From contig NZ_CP061033.1 in NCBI RefSeq assembly GCF_014490575.1, forward strand, positions 1,612,001-1,676,000: a stretch of DNA of 64,000 nt, read 5' to 3'. The position numbers were made by a program, and so were the translations under genes. Under the pieces are notes generated by a model. It saw only the letters and a list, made by a program, of their open reading frames with translations. It made no database searches and was not told where the DNA came from. The stretch is from Corynebacterium zhongnanshanii. Its GTDB lineage: Bacteria; Actinomycetota; Actinomycetes; Mycobacteriales; Mycobacteriaceae. Below are positions 27,901 through 34,493 of this stretch, piece after piece. Position 1 is the stretch's first letter; each line of letters starts with the position of its first letter.

Positions 27901-28231
27901 CATAAGCCTCCTGATCCACAACCCGCTGGAAGATCGCCTCCCGCAACGCCGCAGCGGCTTCCTTCGACGGGGCGACAAACATGATCTCTTCAGCCTTCCC
28001 CCCATCGCGGACATGCTGCACCGCGATGTCCACCAGCAGCGAGGACTTGCCCGTGCCGGGTCCTCCCAGGACCACCGCGGGAGTCTCCCACTGCAGTGAA
28101 GGATCATTAGTCACTAAAGCCAGGGGAAGCCCCGCGTACTCATGCTCCACGGCCTCCCGCGTGGGCTCTTCAAGCTGCAGCTGAGGCGGTCCGTCCGTGC
28201 GGTTGCGCTGTTGTCCGTCAGTCATGTCCAC
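24992..28231 (-). CDS. adnA: Helicase-nuclease AdnAB, subunit AdnA
   Basis: A 1079-residue partner of AdnB. The motor domain has Walker A GGPGTGKSS at about 55-63, but the Walker B region reads VLVDDAHNLDPA, with Asp in place of the usual Glu, which suggests weaker ATPase. The C-terminal nuclease domain has VKVYDYKTAS and four cysteines (one in IDGCELSAF near 840, three in CSNCDFATLC near 1060), the pattern of an AddB-type iron-sulphur nuclease. GTG at 28231 is used because GAAGGTG lies 8 bp upstream; ATG 28225 is possible. It is the first gene of the adnA-adnB-channel-uvrD2 run. Confidence 0.95.
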   Translation of the reverse strand: MDMTDGQQRNRTDGPPQLQLEEPTREAVEHEYAGLPLALVTNDPSLQWETPAVVLGGPGTGKSSLLVDIAVQHVRDGGKAEEIMFVAPSKEAAAALREAIFQRVVDQEAYATTGALVRSVHSWAFAVLRAIRIAEGKAAPRLITGAEHDIHVRTLLRGSVEDGAVSQWPEYVRPALSMVGFARNLRDLLLRAAERGVGSAELKDLGEQHGVPMWSGAGAFLEQYEAVQRLAGNDNLNASELLHQVLAAMDTPTGRRIHEDLRHHVRLVLVDDAHNLDPASAQFIESFAAPGMRTIIAGDPDQCVFHFRGADEAFLNQQVARSTTVVELSRSFRITSDVAEAVNALRDHLPTQRARVELRGRDATDPGVQVLASSTETAQRLHVTNTVRRAHTERGVEWKDIAVIVRATSDIAPLRRTLMSYGVPVKIDSTSMVLAQQPLVTMLLLAMESTVRTLTPGETQTLVESAVGGADPVMVRRVQRNIHAAMRAHGRTADNAWLYLSELLQDPRAERNAWMMEFIGPREHDIIERISAVMMAGAESRRAGDSVEMTLWKIWQATELSTRLQWRALRGGTGGAQADEDLDAVMNLFDMAGDFVERNPQASVATFVEEVRAQELPTAGRDRRGAEGNALEILPAHAAAGREWEEVVIAGVQEDHWPAGPTVGGLFYQQELVDLKDHGVDPRQPHSRIAEAVQEERRLFLLALSRARSRTTITTIKSAHDAPQVPSRFLVEIGVLNHDDVDGDEPLQVGETVSTDVPRILALDPLIAELRDAVGDESRDLAERRAAARNLQRLADAGVDGADAAQWWGVRPPSTTERIVDQGPDGPEITLSPSRLERIDGCELSAFLSAHGAVAPTTMHMRIGNIIHAIAEHIAGGLSLEDAQLTMRTMLPQVIDGPQWMKDRYVEEWMEGIERLHKWINSVCAEAERVETELSLRTHVGHTSSGISVHLVGRADLVTHTSESTVKVYDYKTASSLPSVKDAEVSKQLMAYQFILSSNSVLTPAGAALVFPFDDSSKSMTVRNQAEKTPEQLQEFSNDLLNLAEHSAGPSYSAQVGPACSNCDFATLCPAQSEGKMVI

Positions 28232-28308
28232 TATTGTGGCACCTTCGTCCTACATCGTCCCCCACAACGGACGTTAAAAAATCGAACACGCAGGTAGAGA
28301 GGCCCGCG

Positions 28309-28347
28309 CTGACCGCCGTGCCTAACCGCTGCACCTAACCGCTGTGC
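28309..28347. repeat. 13-bp unit in three tandem copies at the end of the TIGR02569 gene
   Basis: On the minus strand the units are GCACAGCGGTTAG (in the gene, ending with its stop), GTGCAGCGGTTAG and GCACGGCGGTCAG. The second copy again ends in TAG. Confidence 0.88.
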
Positions 28348-29210
28348 CGCTGCCGGCGGATCCTGCCAGCCACCACATCCGCGCAGCGTTGCAGCCCCGG
28401 CCACGCCTCAGAACGCGCATCCGGGTGCATGATGTGCACACACAACCGGTACACCACAGCGCGCACCAGCAGCTGATCGAAATCCTCTAGGTGTGCCCAC
28501 CGATCCAGCAGCGCATCCGGGGCCGAAGCCCAGGCGATGGAATCCACGGCCAGCAGCGCCACCGACCACGCATAAGGCCTAAACGTAGGAACGATGTCTG
28601 TGAAAATGGGATCCGAGGCGTCGTCGAACATCACACATCCCACCACATCGGCATGGACGACCTGGTCGGCGGCGTGAATCTCCTCCCGCAAGTCCAGCAC
28701 ATGCGCGGCCTTCATCAGAGCCTGCGCGACATCCTCACGCGGGATGGACTCCGCATCCAGCACCGGCGCGATCCACTGCGTGGCGTTGTCCACGAACGCC
28801 GCTTCCTCCGCCGCTGCGAAAATATCAGCCGACCGCCACGGCGTGCCCACCTCCGGCGGTCGCAGGAAACTCGGGCGAGCCTCCCCCGCCAACGCATCAT
28901 TAATCTTCAGCGCTGCGGCGGCCATCTCATCAAAACGAGGCGACGGCGCCCCACTCAAAAACGTGCGTGCCCGCCACCCGGACACGCTAAAGCGCCCGTC
29001 GGACGACGAAATCGGGCGAGACACGGACACCCCCACGGGGCGGATCTTCGTCATCGTTTTGGAGATCCACGCCGCACGCGCAGGATCATCCGCCCGCGAA
29101 ATGACGGCATGATCGCAGCGCCAACCACCCGCCCAGGCGCCCTCCACGCGCGTGGGGCGTGCGGTCGGGACCTGGAAACTCGTCAGGATATGTGCGGGTG
29201 GCTGAGTCAT
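28335..29210 (-). CDS. TIGR02569 family protein (unknown function)
   Basis: A 291-residue soluble protein of an actinobacteria-only family. Early residues PPAHILTSFQV and EGAWAGGWRCD, then SRPISSSDGRF and VSGWRARTFLSG, fit the family; later HADVVGCVMFDD and LAVDSIAWASAP resemble the folded core of aminoglycoside-phosphotransferase-like proteins. The ATG at 29210 shares its A with the TAA of the DUF3152 gene, so the two are coupled. Upstream codons (from 29252) are inside that gene's end and are not used. The function is unknown. Confidence 0.82.
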   Translation of the reverse strand: MTQPPAHILTSFQVPTARPTRVEGAWAGGWRCDHAVISRADDPARAAWISKTMTKIRPVGVSVSRPISSSDGRFSVSGWRARTFLSGAPSPRFDEMAAAALKINDALAGEARPSFLRPPEVGTPWRSADIFAAAEEAAFVDNATQWIAPVLDAESIPREDVAQALMKAAHVLDLREEIHAADQVVHADVVGCVMFDDASDPIFTDIVPTFRPYAWSVALLAVDSIAWASAPDALLDRWAHLEDFDQLLVRAVVYRLCVHIMHPDARSEAWPGLQRCADVVAGRIRRQRHSG

Positions 29211-30145
29211 TACTGCTTCACATCCGTTACTTTCCCTGAGGGGTACGGCCACGGATTAGGGCGGCACGTATCCCCATTATTTTTGTAGCTTTCTTCCGGA
29301 TTTATTTTATACAGCTCACTATTGCGCATGGACAACGTCTGCTGCATCATGATCGGAGCCAACGCGCCGTCCTTATCGCAGGGGGTGTGCGCGGCATAGC
29401 CGATGCCGTGGCCCAGCTCGTGATTAATGACGTATTGGCGATAGGACCCCAGGTCTCCGTGGAACGGGGCAGCGCCGCGCACCCACCGCGCCTGGTTAAT
29501 CACCACGCGGTTGCCAATCCGGTAGAAGCAGCTGGTTTCCAGCTTGTAGCTGTTGCCGCACAGCTCATGGGTTGTGTCCGTGGAGGACAGCTGGAAGCGA
29601 TAATCGGGATTCTTCACCTTCTTCGCATCCACGTGCTGGAAGGAAAAGGCCTTATCGGCGATCCAGGACTTGGGGTTAGCGAGGGTGGCGTCGATGATCG
29701 CGGCGAAGGCGTCGTCCCCGCCGTAAGTGGCCGCGTCGATCGTATCCTCCACCTCCACCACGTAAGTGTACTTATGCTTCGTGCCAGTGCCTGCGCGCTC
29801 GCCGGGCGTGCCGACCGTCCGGTACTTCTGTGAGCCCTTGGTGCTGAAATGGCCGCCAGGTGGCAGCTCACCCACGCGCAGGTCATCGAAGATGCTCTGC
29901 GGGATGGGACCTGCCCCGCCAGACCCACTAGACTCCCCCGCCGCCGAGCCGCTCATCGCCGTGTCCCCCACCGCAGGACCATCCTGAACACCATCCTGGC
30001 CCCCTTCGCGCAACACGGTAACCAGGATCAAGGCAGTGACCACCACAAAAGCGCCCAGCAGCACGGCCTTCACGCCGCGCCCTGGTTCTTTCGGGGCGGG
30101 GTGGCTGTGCGGCTGGGGCAGATCGTAGCGCTGGTGAGAGGCCAT
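29210..30145 (-). CDS. DUF3152 family membrane-anchored protein with metalloprotease motif
   Basis: A 311-residue protein with a short cytoplasmic start, one membrane helix (about 26-45, VLLGAFVVVTALILVTVL), a Gly/Ser-rich linker, and an extracytoplasmic DUF3152 domain. The domain contains HELGHGIGYAAHTPC near residue 244, a zinc-binding HExGH...H pattern, and cysteines that could form a disulphide. It may be an envelope metallopeptidase (inference). It overlaps the TIGR02569 gene by one base and follows the DUF3107 gene by 8 bp. Confidence 0.87.
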   Translation of the reverse strand: MASHQRYDLPQPHSHPAPKEPGRGVKAVLLGAFVVVTALILVTVLREGGQDGVQDGPAVGDTAMSGSAAGESSGSGGAGPIPQSIFDDLRVGELPPGGHFSTKGSQKYRTVGTPGERAGTGTKHKYTYVVEVEDTIDAATYGGDDAFAAIIDATLANPKSWIADKAFSFQHVDAKKVKNPDYRFQLSSTDTTHELCGNSYKLETSCFYRIGNRVVINQARWVRGAAPFHGDLGSYRQYVINHELGHGIGYAAHTPCDKDGALAPIMMQQTLSMRNSELYKINPEESYKNNGDTCRPNPWPYPSGKVTDVKQ

Positions 30146-30153
30146 TTAGGCGA

Positions 30154-30381
30154 TCACAGGAAGCCCACGGAGTTTTTGGTCTCCGTTCCGACCTCTACGT
30201 AGGCGATCTTGTCGCGCACCAGAACAACCTTCGCACCCTTCGAGCTGCTCAGGCTGAGGGTGGCGTTGTCTTGCGTGCTTGCCAAGAAGGTTTCTACGCG
30301 TTCTACCACCGCATCCTGTGATTCCTCGGATTCCAGTACGAGTTCGCGTGCGTTGTGCACGAAGCCAATCTTGATCTGCAT
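30154..30381 (-). CDS. DUF3107 family small protein
   Basis: A 75-residue protein, MQIKIGFVHNARELVLES at the start and AYVEVG near the end, characteristic of DUF3107 (Rv3208A). It is predicted to fold as a small alpha/beta unit. The longer frame upstream is antisense to the DEAD helicase gene and is rejected. It leads a short operon with DUF3152 and TIGR02569. The function is unknown. Confidence 0.87.
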   Translation of the reverse strand: MQIKIGFVHNARELVLESEESQDAVVERVETFLASTQDNATLSLSSSKGAKVVLVRDKIAYVEVGTETKNSVGFL

Positions 30382-30418
30382 GGGTTTTCCCACGTCCTTT
30401 TCATGATCTCGAGGTGTC

Positions 30419-30438
30419 ACTGCACCAGGCGGTGCAGT
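30419..30438. other. Inverted repeat between DUF3107 and helicase genes
   Basis: ACTGCACC-AGGC-GGTGCAGT is a perfect 8-bp palindromic pair, extended by GTC/GAC at the flanks. It lies between divergent starts and 22 bp upstream of a -10-like TATAAG (30460-30465). It is a candidate operator or leader hairpin; there is no T-run. Confidence 0.4.
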
Positions 30439-30492
30439 AGTGTGACCATCATAGCCGTCTATAAGCATAGAGTGCCCGAAAGGTGGGTGCAC

Positions 30493-31728
30493 GTGGCGAC
30501 AGGATCCACTGCCTTGACTTTTGCCGATCTCGGCGTTGCGATGGAGATCATCGAGGCGCTTGAGGACCGCGGCATCCGCACGCCTTTTTCCATCCAGGAG
30601 CTGGCCCTTCCCGTGGCGCTGCGGGGTAGGGACATCATCGGCCAGGCGCGGACGGGCACCGGAAAGACGCTGGGATTTGGGATTCCACTGCTGGATCGTG
30701 TGTTTGACGACGCCGAAGTCTCCGCCCCCGACGGCACACCCCGAGCCCTGGTGGTTGTCCCTACCCGGGAATTGTGCGCGCAGGTGGCGGAGGATTTGGT
30801 GTCCGCGGGCGAGCACCTTCCCCTAAAGATTAAGGCTGTTTACGGCGGCGTGGCTTTTGAGCCACAGATCGCCGCGCTGAAGTCCGGCGTGGATGTTCTT
30901 GTGGGCACGCCCGGCCGGGTGCTGGATTTGTCCCGTCGCGGACACCTGACACTGTCCACGGTGGAGATTCTGGTGTTGGATGAGGCTGATGAGATGCTGG
31001 ATCAGGGCTTTATTGAGGACATGCGGACGATCCTCTTGCTGGCCAAGCCGCCTCATGGCCACCGCCAGACAATGCTGTTTTCCGCCACCCTGCCGGCGCC
31101 GGTCATGGAGTTGACGCGTGAGTTTATGCGCAAACCGGTGAGGATCCAGGCGGATTCTGGCTCCTCGAAGGCCACGCACGAGTCCACCCGCCAGGTGGTG
31201 TTTCAGTCTCATCAGTTGGATCGCGAGGAGGCGTTGGCGAAGATCCTTGGTGCAGCGGAGGTGGAGCGCACGATTGTGTTTGTACGCACGCAGCGGCAGG
31301 CCGGGATGCTGGGCGAGAAGTTGTACAAGCGGGGCTTTGCGGCCTGCAGTATTCACGGGGGTTTGCGGCAGGTGGAGCGTGAGCGTTCCCTGAAGGCATT
31401 TCGCACAGGCCAAGTGTCTGTGATTGTGGCGACCGATGTTGCGGCGCGCGGCATTGACGTGGAGGGTGTGTCTCATGTGATCAACGTCCAGTGCCCCACT
31501 GACGAGCGCTCCTATGTCCACCGCATTGGCCGCACGGGCCGCGCGGGACAGGAGGGAATGGCGATTACGCTGGTGGGCTGGGATGAGGTCCACCGCTGGA
31601 ATACCATCGCGGAGAGCCTGGGCCTGCAGCAGTTCGTCGATCCGCCCCAGCGGTTTAGCGAGTCGCCGGACTTCCTGGAATCCGTTGGGCTCACCCCCGG
31701 ACGTCGATCAAGGAGGCGCCGCCACTGA
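30493..31728 (+). CDS. DEAD-box RNA helicase (RhlE-like)
   Basis: A 411-residue RNA helicase core. The Q motif (FSIQELALP) precedes Walker A QARTGTGKT, then VVVPTRELC, the DEAD box VLDEADEMLDQ, SAT in FSATLP, ATDVAARGIDV and HRIGRTGRAG. The C-terminus is short, without a long basic tail. The syntenic gene is Rv3211 (rhlE). The likely role is RNA unwinding in ribosome assembly or decay. GTG at 30493 is chosen because GAAAGG lies about 9 bp upstream. The stop overlaps the next gene's ATG. Confidence 0.92.
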   Translation: MATGSTALTFADLGVAMEIIEALEDRGIRTPFSIQELALPVALRGRDIIGQARTGTGKTLGFGIPLLDRVFDDAEVSAPDGTPRALVVVPTRELCAQVAEDLVSAGEHLPLKIKAVYGGVAFEPQIAALKSGVDVLVGTPGRVLDLSRRGHLTLSTVEILVLDEADEMLDQGFIEDMRTILLLAKPPHGHRQTMLFSATLPAPVMELTREFMRKPVRIQADSGSSKATHESTRQVVFQSHQLDREEALAKILGAAEVERTIVFVRTQRQAGMLGEKLYKRGFAACSIHGGLRQVERERSLKAFRTGQVSVIVATDVAARGIDVEGVSHVINVQCPTDERSYVHRIGRTGRAGQEGMAITLVGWDEVHRWNTIAESLGLQQFVDPPQRFSESPDFLESVGLTPGRRSRRRRH

Positions 31729-32969
31729 TGCGTGTCCCGCTGCCCCGTCCTGAGTCCCGTTCCACGCGGGATGTCGTTGCCGTGTGCGCGATTGTCCTTG
31801 CTGTTGTGCTGGTGGCCGTCTCTGCCTATTTTTCCTCCGACGCCCGGCGCGTTCAGCACCACCCCGCTGACTCTCGTATTGCGGCGTCGGAATTGTCGAA
31901 GCTTCCGGAGGGGTTCGTACCGGACACACTGCATGAGGTGTGGAGATCTCCGAACGTGGCGTCGCGACTGTCCGTGGATGAGGGCGGCGTGTTGATCCAG
32001 CATGACGACCGATCGGTGACGGTGAAGCACGTGGCCACGGGCGAGGATGCGTGGAGTTACACGGCGGCGCACGATGTGTGCGGTTCGGCGATGGCGTGGA
32101 ATGTGACGGTGTTGCTGATGCGGTCAGCGAAGGGCTGTGGGGACGCGGTGAGTTTTAAGACTGCCACAGGCCAGTATCATTCCACGCGCAGCGCCCTGGC
32201 CAGCGAGGATGTCCGCGTGCAGCAGAGCAACGACAATGTGGGCACGGTCTCCGATCGCCGGGTGGAGCTGTGGCGCAAGGACCTGGTGCGCACGGTGGAG
32301 GTGGGTCAGGTAGAGGCGCCAACCCAGCCGCACAAGCAGGCTCATGCAGAGTGCGGGATGGCCAGCGCGTTGTGGCGCAAGGAGTTCCTGGCCGTGCTAC
32401 AGTCCTGCGCCGAGGAGAACCGCTCCGTGTTGCGGGCCATGACCACTACTCCGGAGGAGTCCTCGGAGCCGGAGGAGGACGAGAGTTGGGACCTGCCGCT
32501 GGGCAGCCAGTTGGTGGCGGTGGCTCAGGATCGTGTGGCGGCCTACATGCATGGGGATGACGGCCGGCCGGTGGTGAAGGTGTACCGCGCAGATACGGAC
32601 ACCGTGGATACGTTTCCGGTTCAGCCTTCCGGCCTGGCGGAGGCAGCTGGCGATGGGTTTAGCCCGGTGACGGCTGATCTTCCGCACCACATGACGTGGT
32701 GGGATGGTGAGCGGCTGGTGGGCTTTGATCCGTCCACGCTGCGGCCCGTGTGGCATGTGGAGGGCGCCTTAGGTACGGGTGGCGCCATGGGTGGCCGTGT
32801 GCTAGTTCCGGTGCCGGCGGGGATTGCTGTGGTGAATTGGCACTCAGGCGAGGTCGAGCGGACTATTCCGGTGGACCGGCAAGGATACTCCGGACCGGTG
32901 ACGCTGAAGGTGGCCGGGAAGTTTGTGGTGGAGCAGCGCGGCCAGGAGACGGTGGTTCTGTCGGCGTAA
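31728..32969 (+). CDS. Membrane-anchored beta-propeller (PQQ-like) protein
   Basis: A 413-residue protein with one N-terminal membrane helix (about 17-36, VVAVCAIVLAVVLVAVSAYF) and an extracytoplasmic domain of repeated beta motifs, e.g. SVTVKHVATGEDAWSYTA and GFDPSTLRPVWHVEG, as in PQQ-like propellers. The four cysteines could form disulphides. It matches the position and layout of Rv3212. Its ATG overlaps the helicase TGA by one base (TGATG), so translation is coupled, although the two act in different compartments. The function is unknown. Confidence 0.8.
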   Translation: MRVPLPRPESRSTRDVVAVCAIVLAVVLVAVSAYFSSDARRVQHHPADSRIAASELSKLPEGFVPDTLHEVWRSPNVASRLSVDEGGVLIQHDDRSVTVKHVATGEDAWSYTAAHDVCGSAMAWNVTVLLMRSAKGCGDAVSFKTATGQYHSTRSALASEDVRVQQSNDNVGTVSDRRVELWRKDLVRTVEVGQVEAPTQPHKQAHAECGMASALWRKEFLAVLQSCAEENRSVLRAMTTTPEESSEPEEDESWDLPLGSQLVAVAQDRVAAYMHGDDGRPVVKVYRADTDTVDTFPVQPSGLAEAAGDGFSPVTADLPHHMTWWDGERLVGFDPSTLRPVWHVEGALGTGGAMGGRVLVPVPAGIAVVNWHSGEVERTIPVDRQGYSGPVTLKVAGKFVVEQRGQETVVLSA

Positions 32970-33035
32970 TCGCGCTGCGCGTGGGTCGTTAATCGCTCTG
33001 CGCATGAGTCTTTAGTCGCGCTGCTCGTAGCGCTG
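32967..33035. repeat. 23-bp unit in three tandem copies at a convergent gene junction
   Basis: Units at 32967, 32990 and 33013 all begin TA(A/G)TCGC and share CTG at the same offset. The first two match at 19 of 23 positions; the third matches the first at 14 of its first 16. The third is the end of the minus-strand membrane protein gene. Read on the minus strand, each unit ends CAG-x-GA(T/C)-TA, so the codons QRD or QSD plus a stop recur. The first unit also carries the stop of the propeller gene. Confidence 0.85.
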
Positions 33036-33431
33036 CATCATCCAGTTCACACTGTTCTTGTGGAAGATCAGCGCCAGGCCCACCAGGGCGATGAGGGCGG
33101 TGGGAACACCGAGCTCTGGGCGGGAGGACGTGAACATGTAATACGCCACGCCCAGCAGACACAGTTGGAAGAAGACGATGGGACCGCGTCCCCAGGCGTG
33201 GGCTGTCAGCAGGGCGATGCCAGCGGCGAGGATCGCCCCGAAGATCAGCAGGAACCACAGTGCGGTTCCTGCACCACTGATGACGGCTCCGGGGGATTCG
33301 TAGCCCATGAGGTCTCGAACCAGCAGGACTGCGGCGATGACCAGGCCGGCGAGGCCCTCCACGACGCCAAAGAAGCCGGCGAGTTTGATGGTTGTGGGGA
33401 TCTCTGAGGAGATAAAGGAGGACGCTTTCAT
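33012..33431 (-). CDS. Four-helix membrane protein, unknown function
   Basis: A 139-residue protein, MKASSFISSEIPTTIKLAGF at the start, with four hydrophobic segments (about 14-38, 52-76, 84-102, 108-122) and the charged tail MMQRYEQRD. The ATG at 33431 is the best start; the longer frame upstream runs into the whiB1 promoter region. It is convergent with the propeller gene and its 3' end is triplicated. Similar proteins occur beside whiB1 in corynebacteria; the function is unknown. Confidence 0.78.
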   Translation of the reverse strand: MKASSFISSEIPTTIKLAGFFGVVEGLAGLVIAAVLLVRDLMGYESPGAVISGAGTALWFLLIFGAILAAGIALLTAHAWGRGPIVFFQLCLLGVAYYMFTSSRPELGVPTALIALVGLALIFHKNSVNWMMQRYEQRD

Positions 33432-33502
33432 AGGTGTTGAGTGTAGCCCGTGGGGTAGGTTAGGCTCTACTCTGGGTTCTGAATAACACAAAATCAAAAC
33501 AG

Positions 33503-33518
33503 TGTGATCTTCATCACA
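33503..33518. promoter_or_regulatory. GlxR/CRP-type operator upstream of whiB1
   Basis: TGTGA-TCTTCA-TCACA matches both half-sites of the CRP/GlxR consensus exactly. In M. tuberculosis whiB1 is controlled by the CRP-family protein Rv3676; GlxR is the corynebacterial counterpart. The centre is about 60 bp upstream of a start predicted from TATGTA at 33561. Confidence 0.8.
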
Positions 33519-33590
33519 TTTTCGCATCTACCTCTAGCGCAGCAGCTTTTCACATGTCAGTATGTACCAAGTAACAAAGAAGAGTCACTC

Positions 33591-33611
33591 GGTTTAACAG
33601 CCAGTTAAACC
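33591..33611. other. Inverted repeat in the whiB1 promoter/leader
   Basis: GGTTTAAC (33591-33598) pairs perfectly with GTTAAACC (33604-33611) around a 5-nt loop. It lies after the predicted start of transcription, so it could be a leader hairpin or a repressor site. Confidence 0.5.
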
Positions 33612-33763
33612 CAGGGGGATTCTCTGATTACGGCGAGAAGCCGCCACGGGACCACATAAGCACTCGGCAACGCCACTTCGCCGCAGTCCCCACCACGAAA
33701 AACACCCCACACAGTGGGAGGCACGTTCGCGTACCCCCACGCAGTCATGAAAGGACCTACCAC

Positions 33764-34030
33764 ATGGATTGGCGCCACAAAGCAGTCTGCCGCGACGAGG
33801 ACCCAGAACTGTTCTTCCCAGTAGGTAACTCCGGCCCAGCTCTCACCCAGATCGCACAGGCCAAGCTGGTCTGCAACCGCTGCAGCGTCACCACGCAGTG
33901 CCTGAACTGGGCCATCGAGTCTGGCCAGGACGCCGGCGTGTGGGGCGGCATGAGCGAGGACGAGCGCCGCGCCCTGAAGCGCCGCAACAACCGCGGTCGC
34001 GCCCGCAACCGCACCCGCATTTCCCTGTAA
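33764..34030 (+). CDS. whiB1: WhiB1 iron-sulphur transcription factor
   Basis: An 88-residue Wbl protein. The four cluster ligands are Cys9, Cys37, Cys40 and Cys46 (CNRC, then C after five residues), followed by the turn GVWGGMSEDERRALKRR and a basic tail. It is the size and sequence of WhiB1, whose [4Fe-4S] form binds the primary sigma factor and reacts with nitric oxide. AAAGGA lies 8 bp before the ATG. A GlxR site and long leader sit upstream. The last bases ATTTCCCTGTAA recur as ATTTCCCTAA 2 bp downstream. Confidence 0.96.
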   Translation: MDWRHKAVCRDEDPELFFPVGNSGPALTQIAQAKLVCNRCSVTTQCLNWAIESGQDAGVWGGMSEDERRALKRRNNRGRARNRTRISL

Positions 34031-34104
34031 ATATTTCCCTAACGCGAACCTCACGCGTTAGACTAGTGCGGTTACTACATCAAACCCCATAAAGGAGCTT
34101 CCAC

Positions 34105-34179
34105 ATGAGCAAGCGTGGCCGTAAGCGCAAGGACCGCCGCAAGGGCAAGGCAAACCACGGTAAGCGTCCAAACGCTTAA
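34105..34179 (+). CDS. 50S ribosomal protein bL37
   Basis: A 24-residue basic peptide, MSKRGRKRKD at the start and ANHGKRPNA at the end; more than half the residues are Lys or Arg. It matches the tiny actinobacterial ribosomal protein bL37. AAAGGAG lies 7 bp before the ATG. It follows whiB1 by 74 bp and is closed by a strong hairpin. Its small size means it is often missed in annotation. Confidence 0.88.
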   Translation: MSKRGRKRKDRRKGKANHGKRPNA

Positions 34180-34196
34180 CACACCCCGTAGAGCAT

Positions 34197-34235
34197 AAAA
34201 AGCGAGAACTGACTTCACGTCAGTTCTCGCTTTTT
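34197..34235. terminator. Bidirectional terminator between bL37 and rsrA
   Basis: A perfect 17-bp stem, AAAAAGCGAGAACTGAC with GTCAGTTCTCGCTTTTT, closes on the loop TTCAC. The flanking A and T runs give U-tracts in both directions, so it ends both bL37 and the sigH-rsrA operon. Confidence 0.95.
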
Positions 34236-34241
34236 CACATG

Positions 34242-34493
34242 TTAAGCCCGGTACTCCACGCGCGTGATACGCAGGCTGCGGGTGATTCTCGCCCGCAGCT
34301 CCGTCGGGGCCTGCTCGCAGCAACTGGAGCGGAGAATCTCCCGCACCTGCTGCTCAATCCCCAGCGCTTCTAGACAGCTTGGGCACTCCTCCGCGTGCTT
34401 CTTCAGTTGCGCTCGAGCCTGCGCATCCCCAGCACCATCAACATATTCATAGAGTGCTCGGACCAGGTCGTCGCATTGGGATTTCTTAGACAT
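34242..34493 (-). CDS. rsrA: Zinc anti-sigma factor of SigH (RsrA/RshA)
   Basis: An 83-residue ZAS-family anti-sigma factor. The zinc motif is His33-x3-Cys37-x2-Cys40 ([10 protein letters not shown]), with Cys7 as the probable fourth ligand and a further CC pair at about 60. Oxidation of the cysteines releases SigH. ATG at 34493 overlaps the sigH 3' end by 8 bp, so it is co-translated with its partner. Confidence 0.93.
   Translation of the reverse strand: MSKKSQCDDLVRALYEYVDGAGDAQARAQLKKHAEECPSCLEALGIEQQVREILRSSCCEQAPTELRARITRSLRITRVEYRA

Larger units (their letters stand above)
33432..33763. other. Regulatory region upstream of whiB1
   Basis: 332 bp without a gene. It holds a GlxR/CRP site (33503-33518), an inverted repeat (33591-33611), and a -10-like TATGTA (33561-33566). 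If that box is used, the whiB1 leader would be nearly 190 nt. Confidence 0.6.

Noticed and set aside
26564..28099. 511-residue plus-strand frame antisense to adnA
   Set aside because: His/Arg-rich low-quality sequence opposite a clear helicase-nuclease.
28281..28287. TCGAACA half-site upstream of adnA as an SOS box
   Set aside because: Only one half matches the LexA consensus; the other half is absent.
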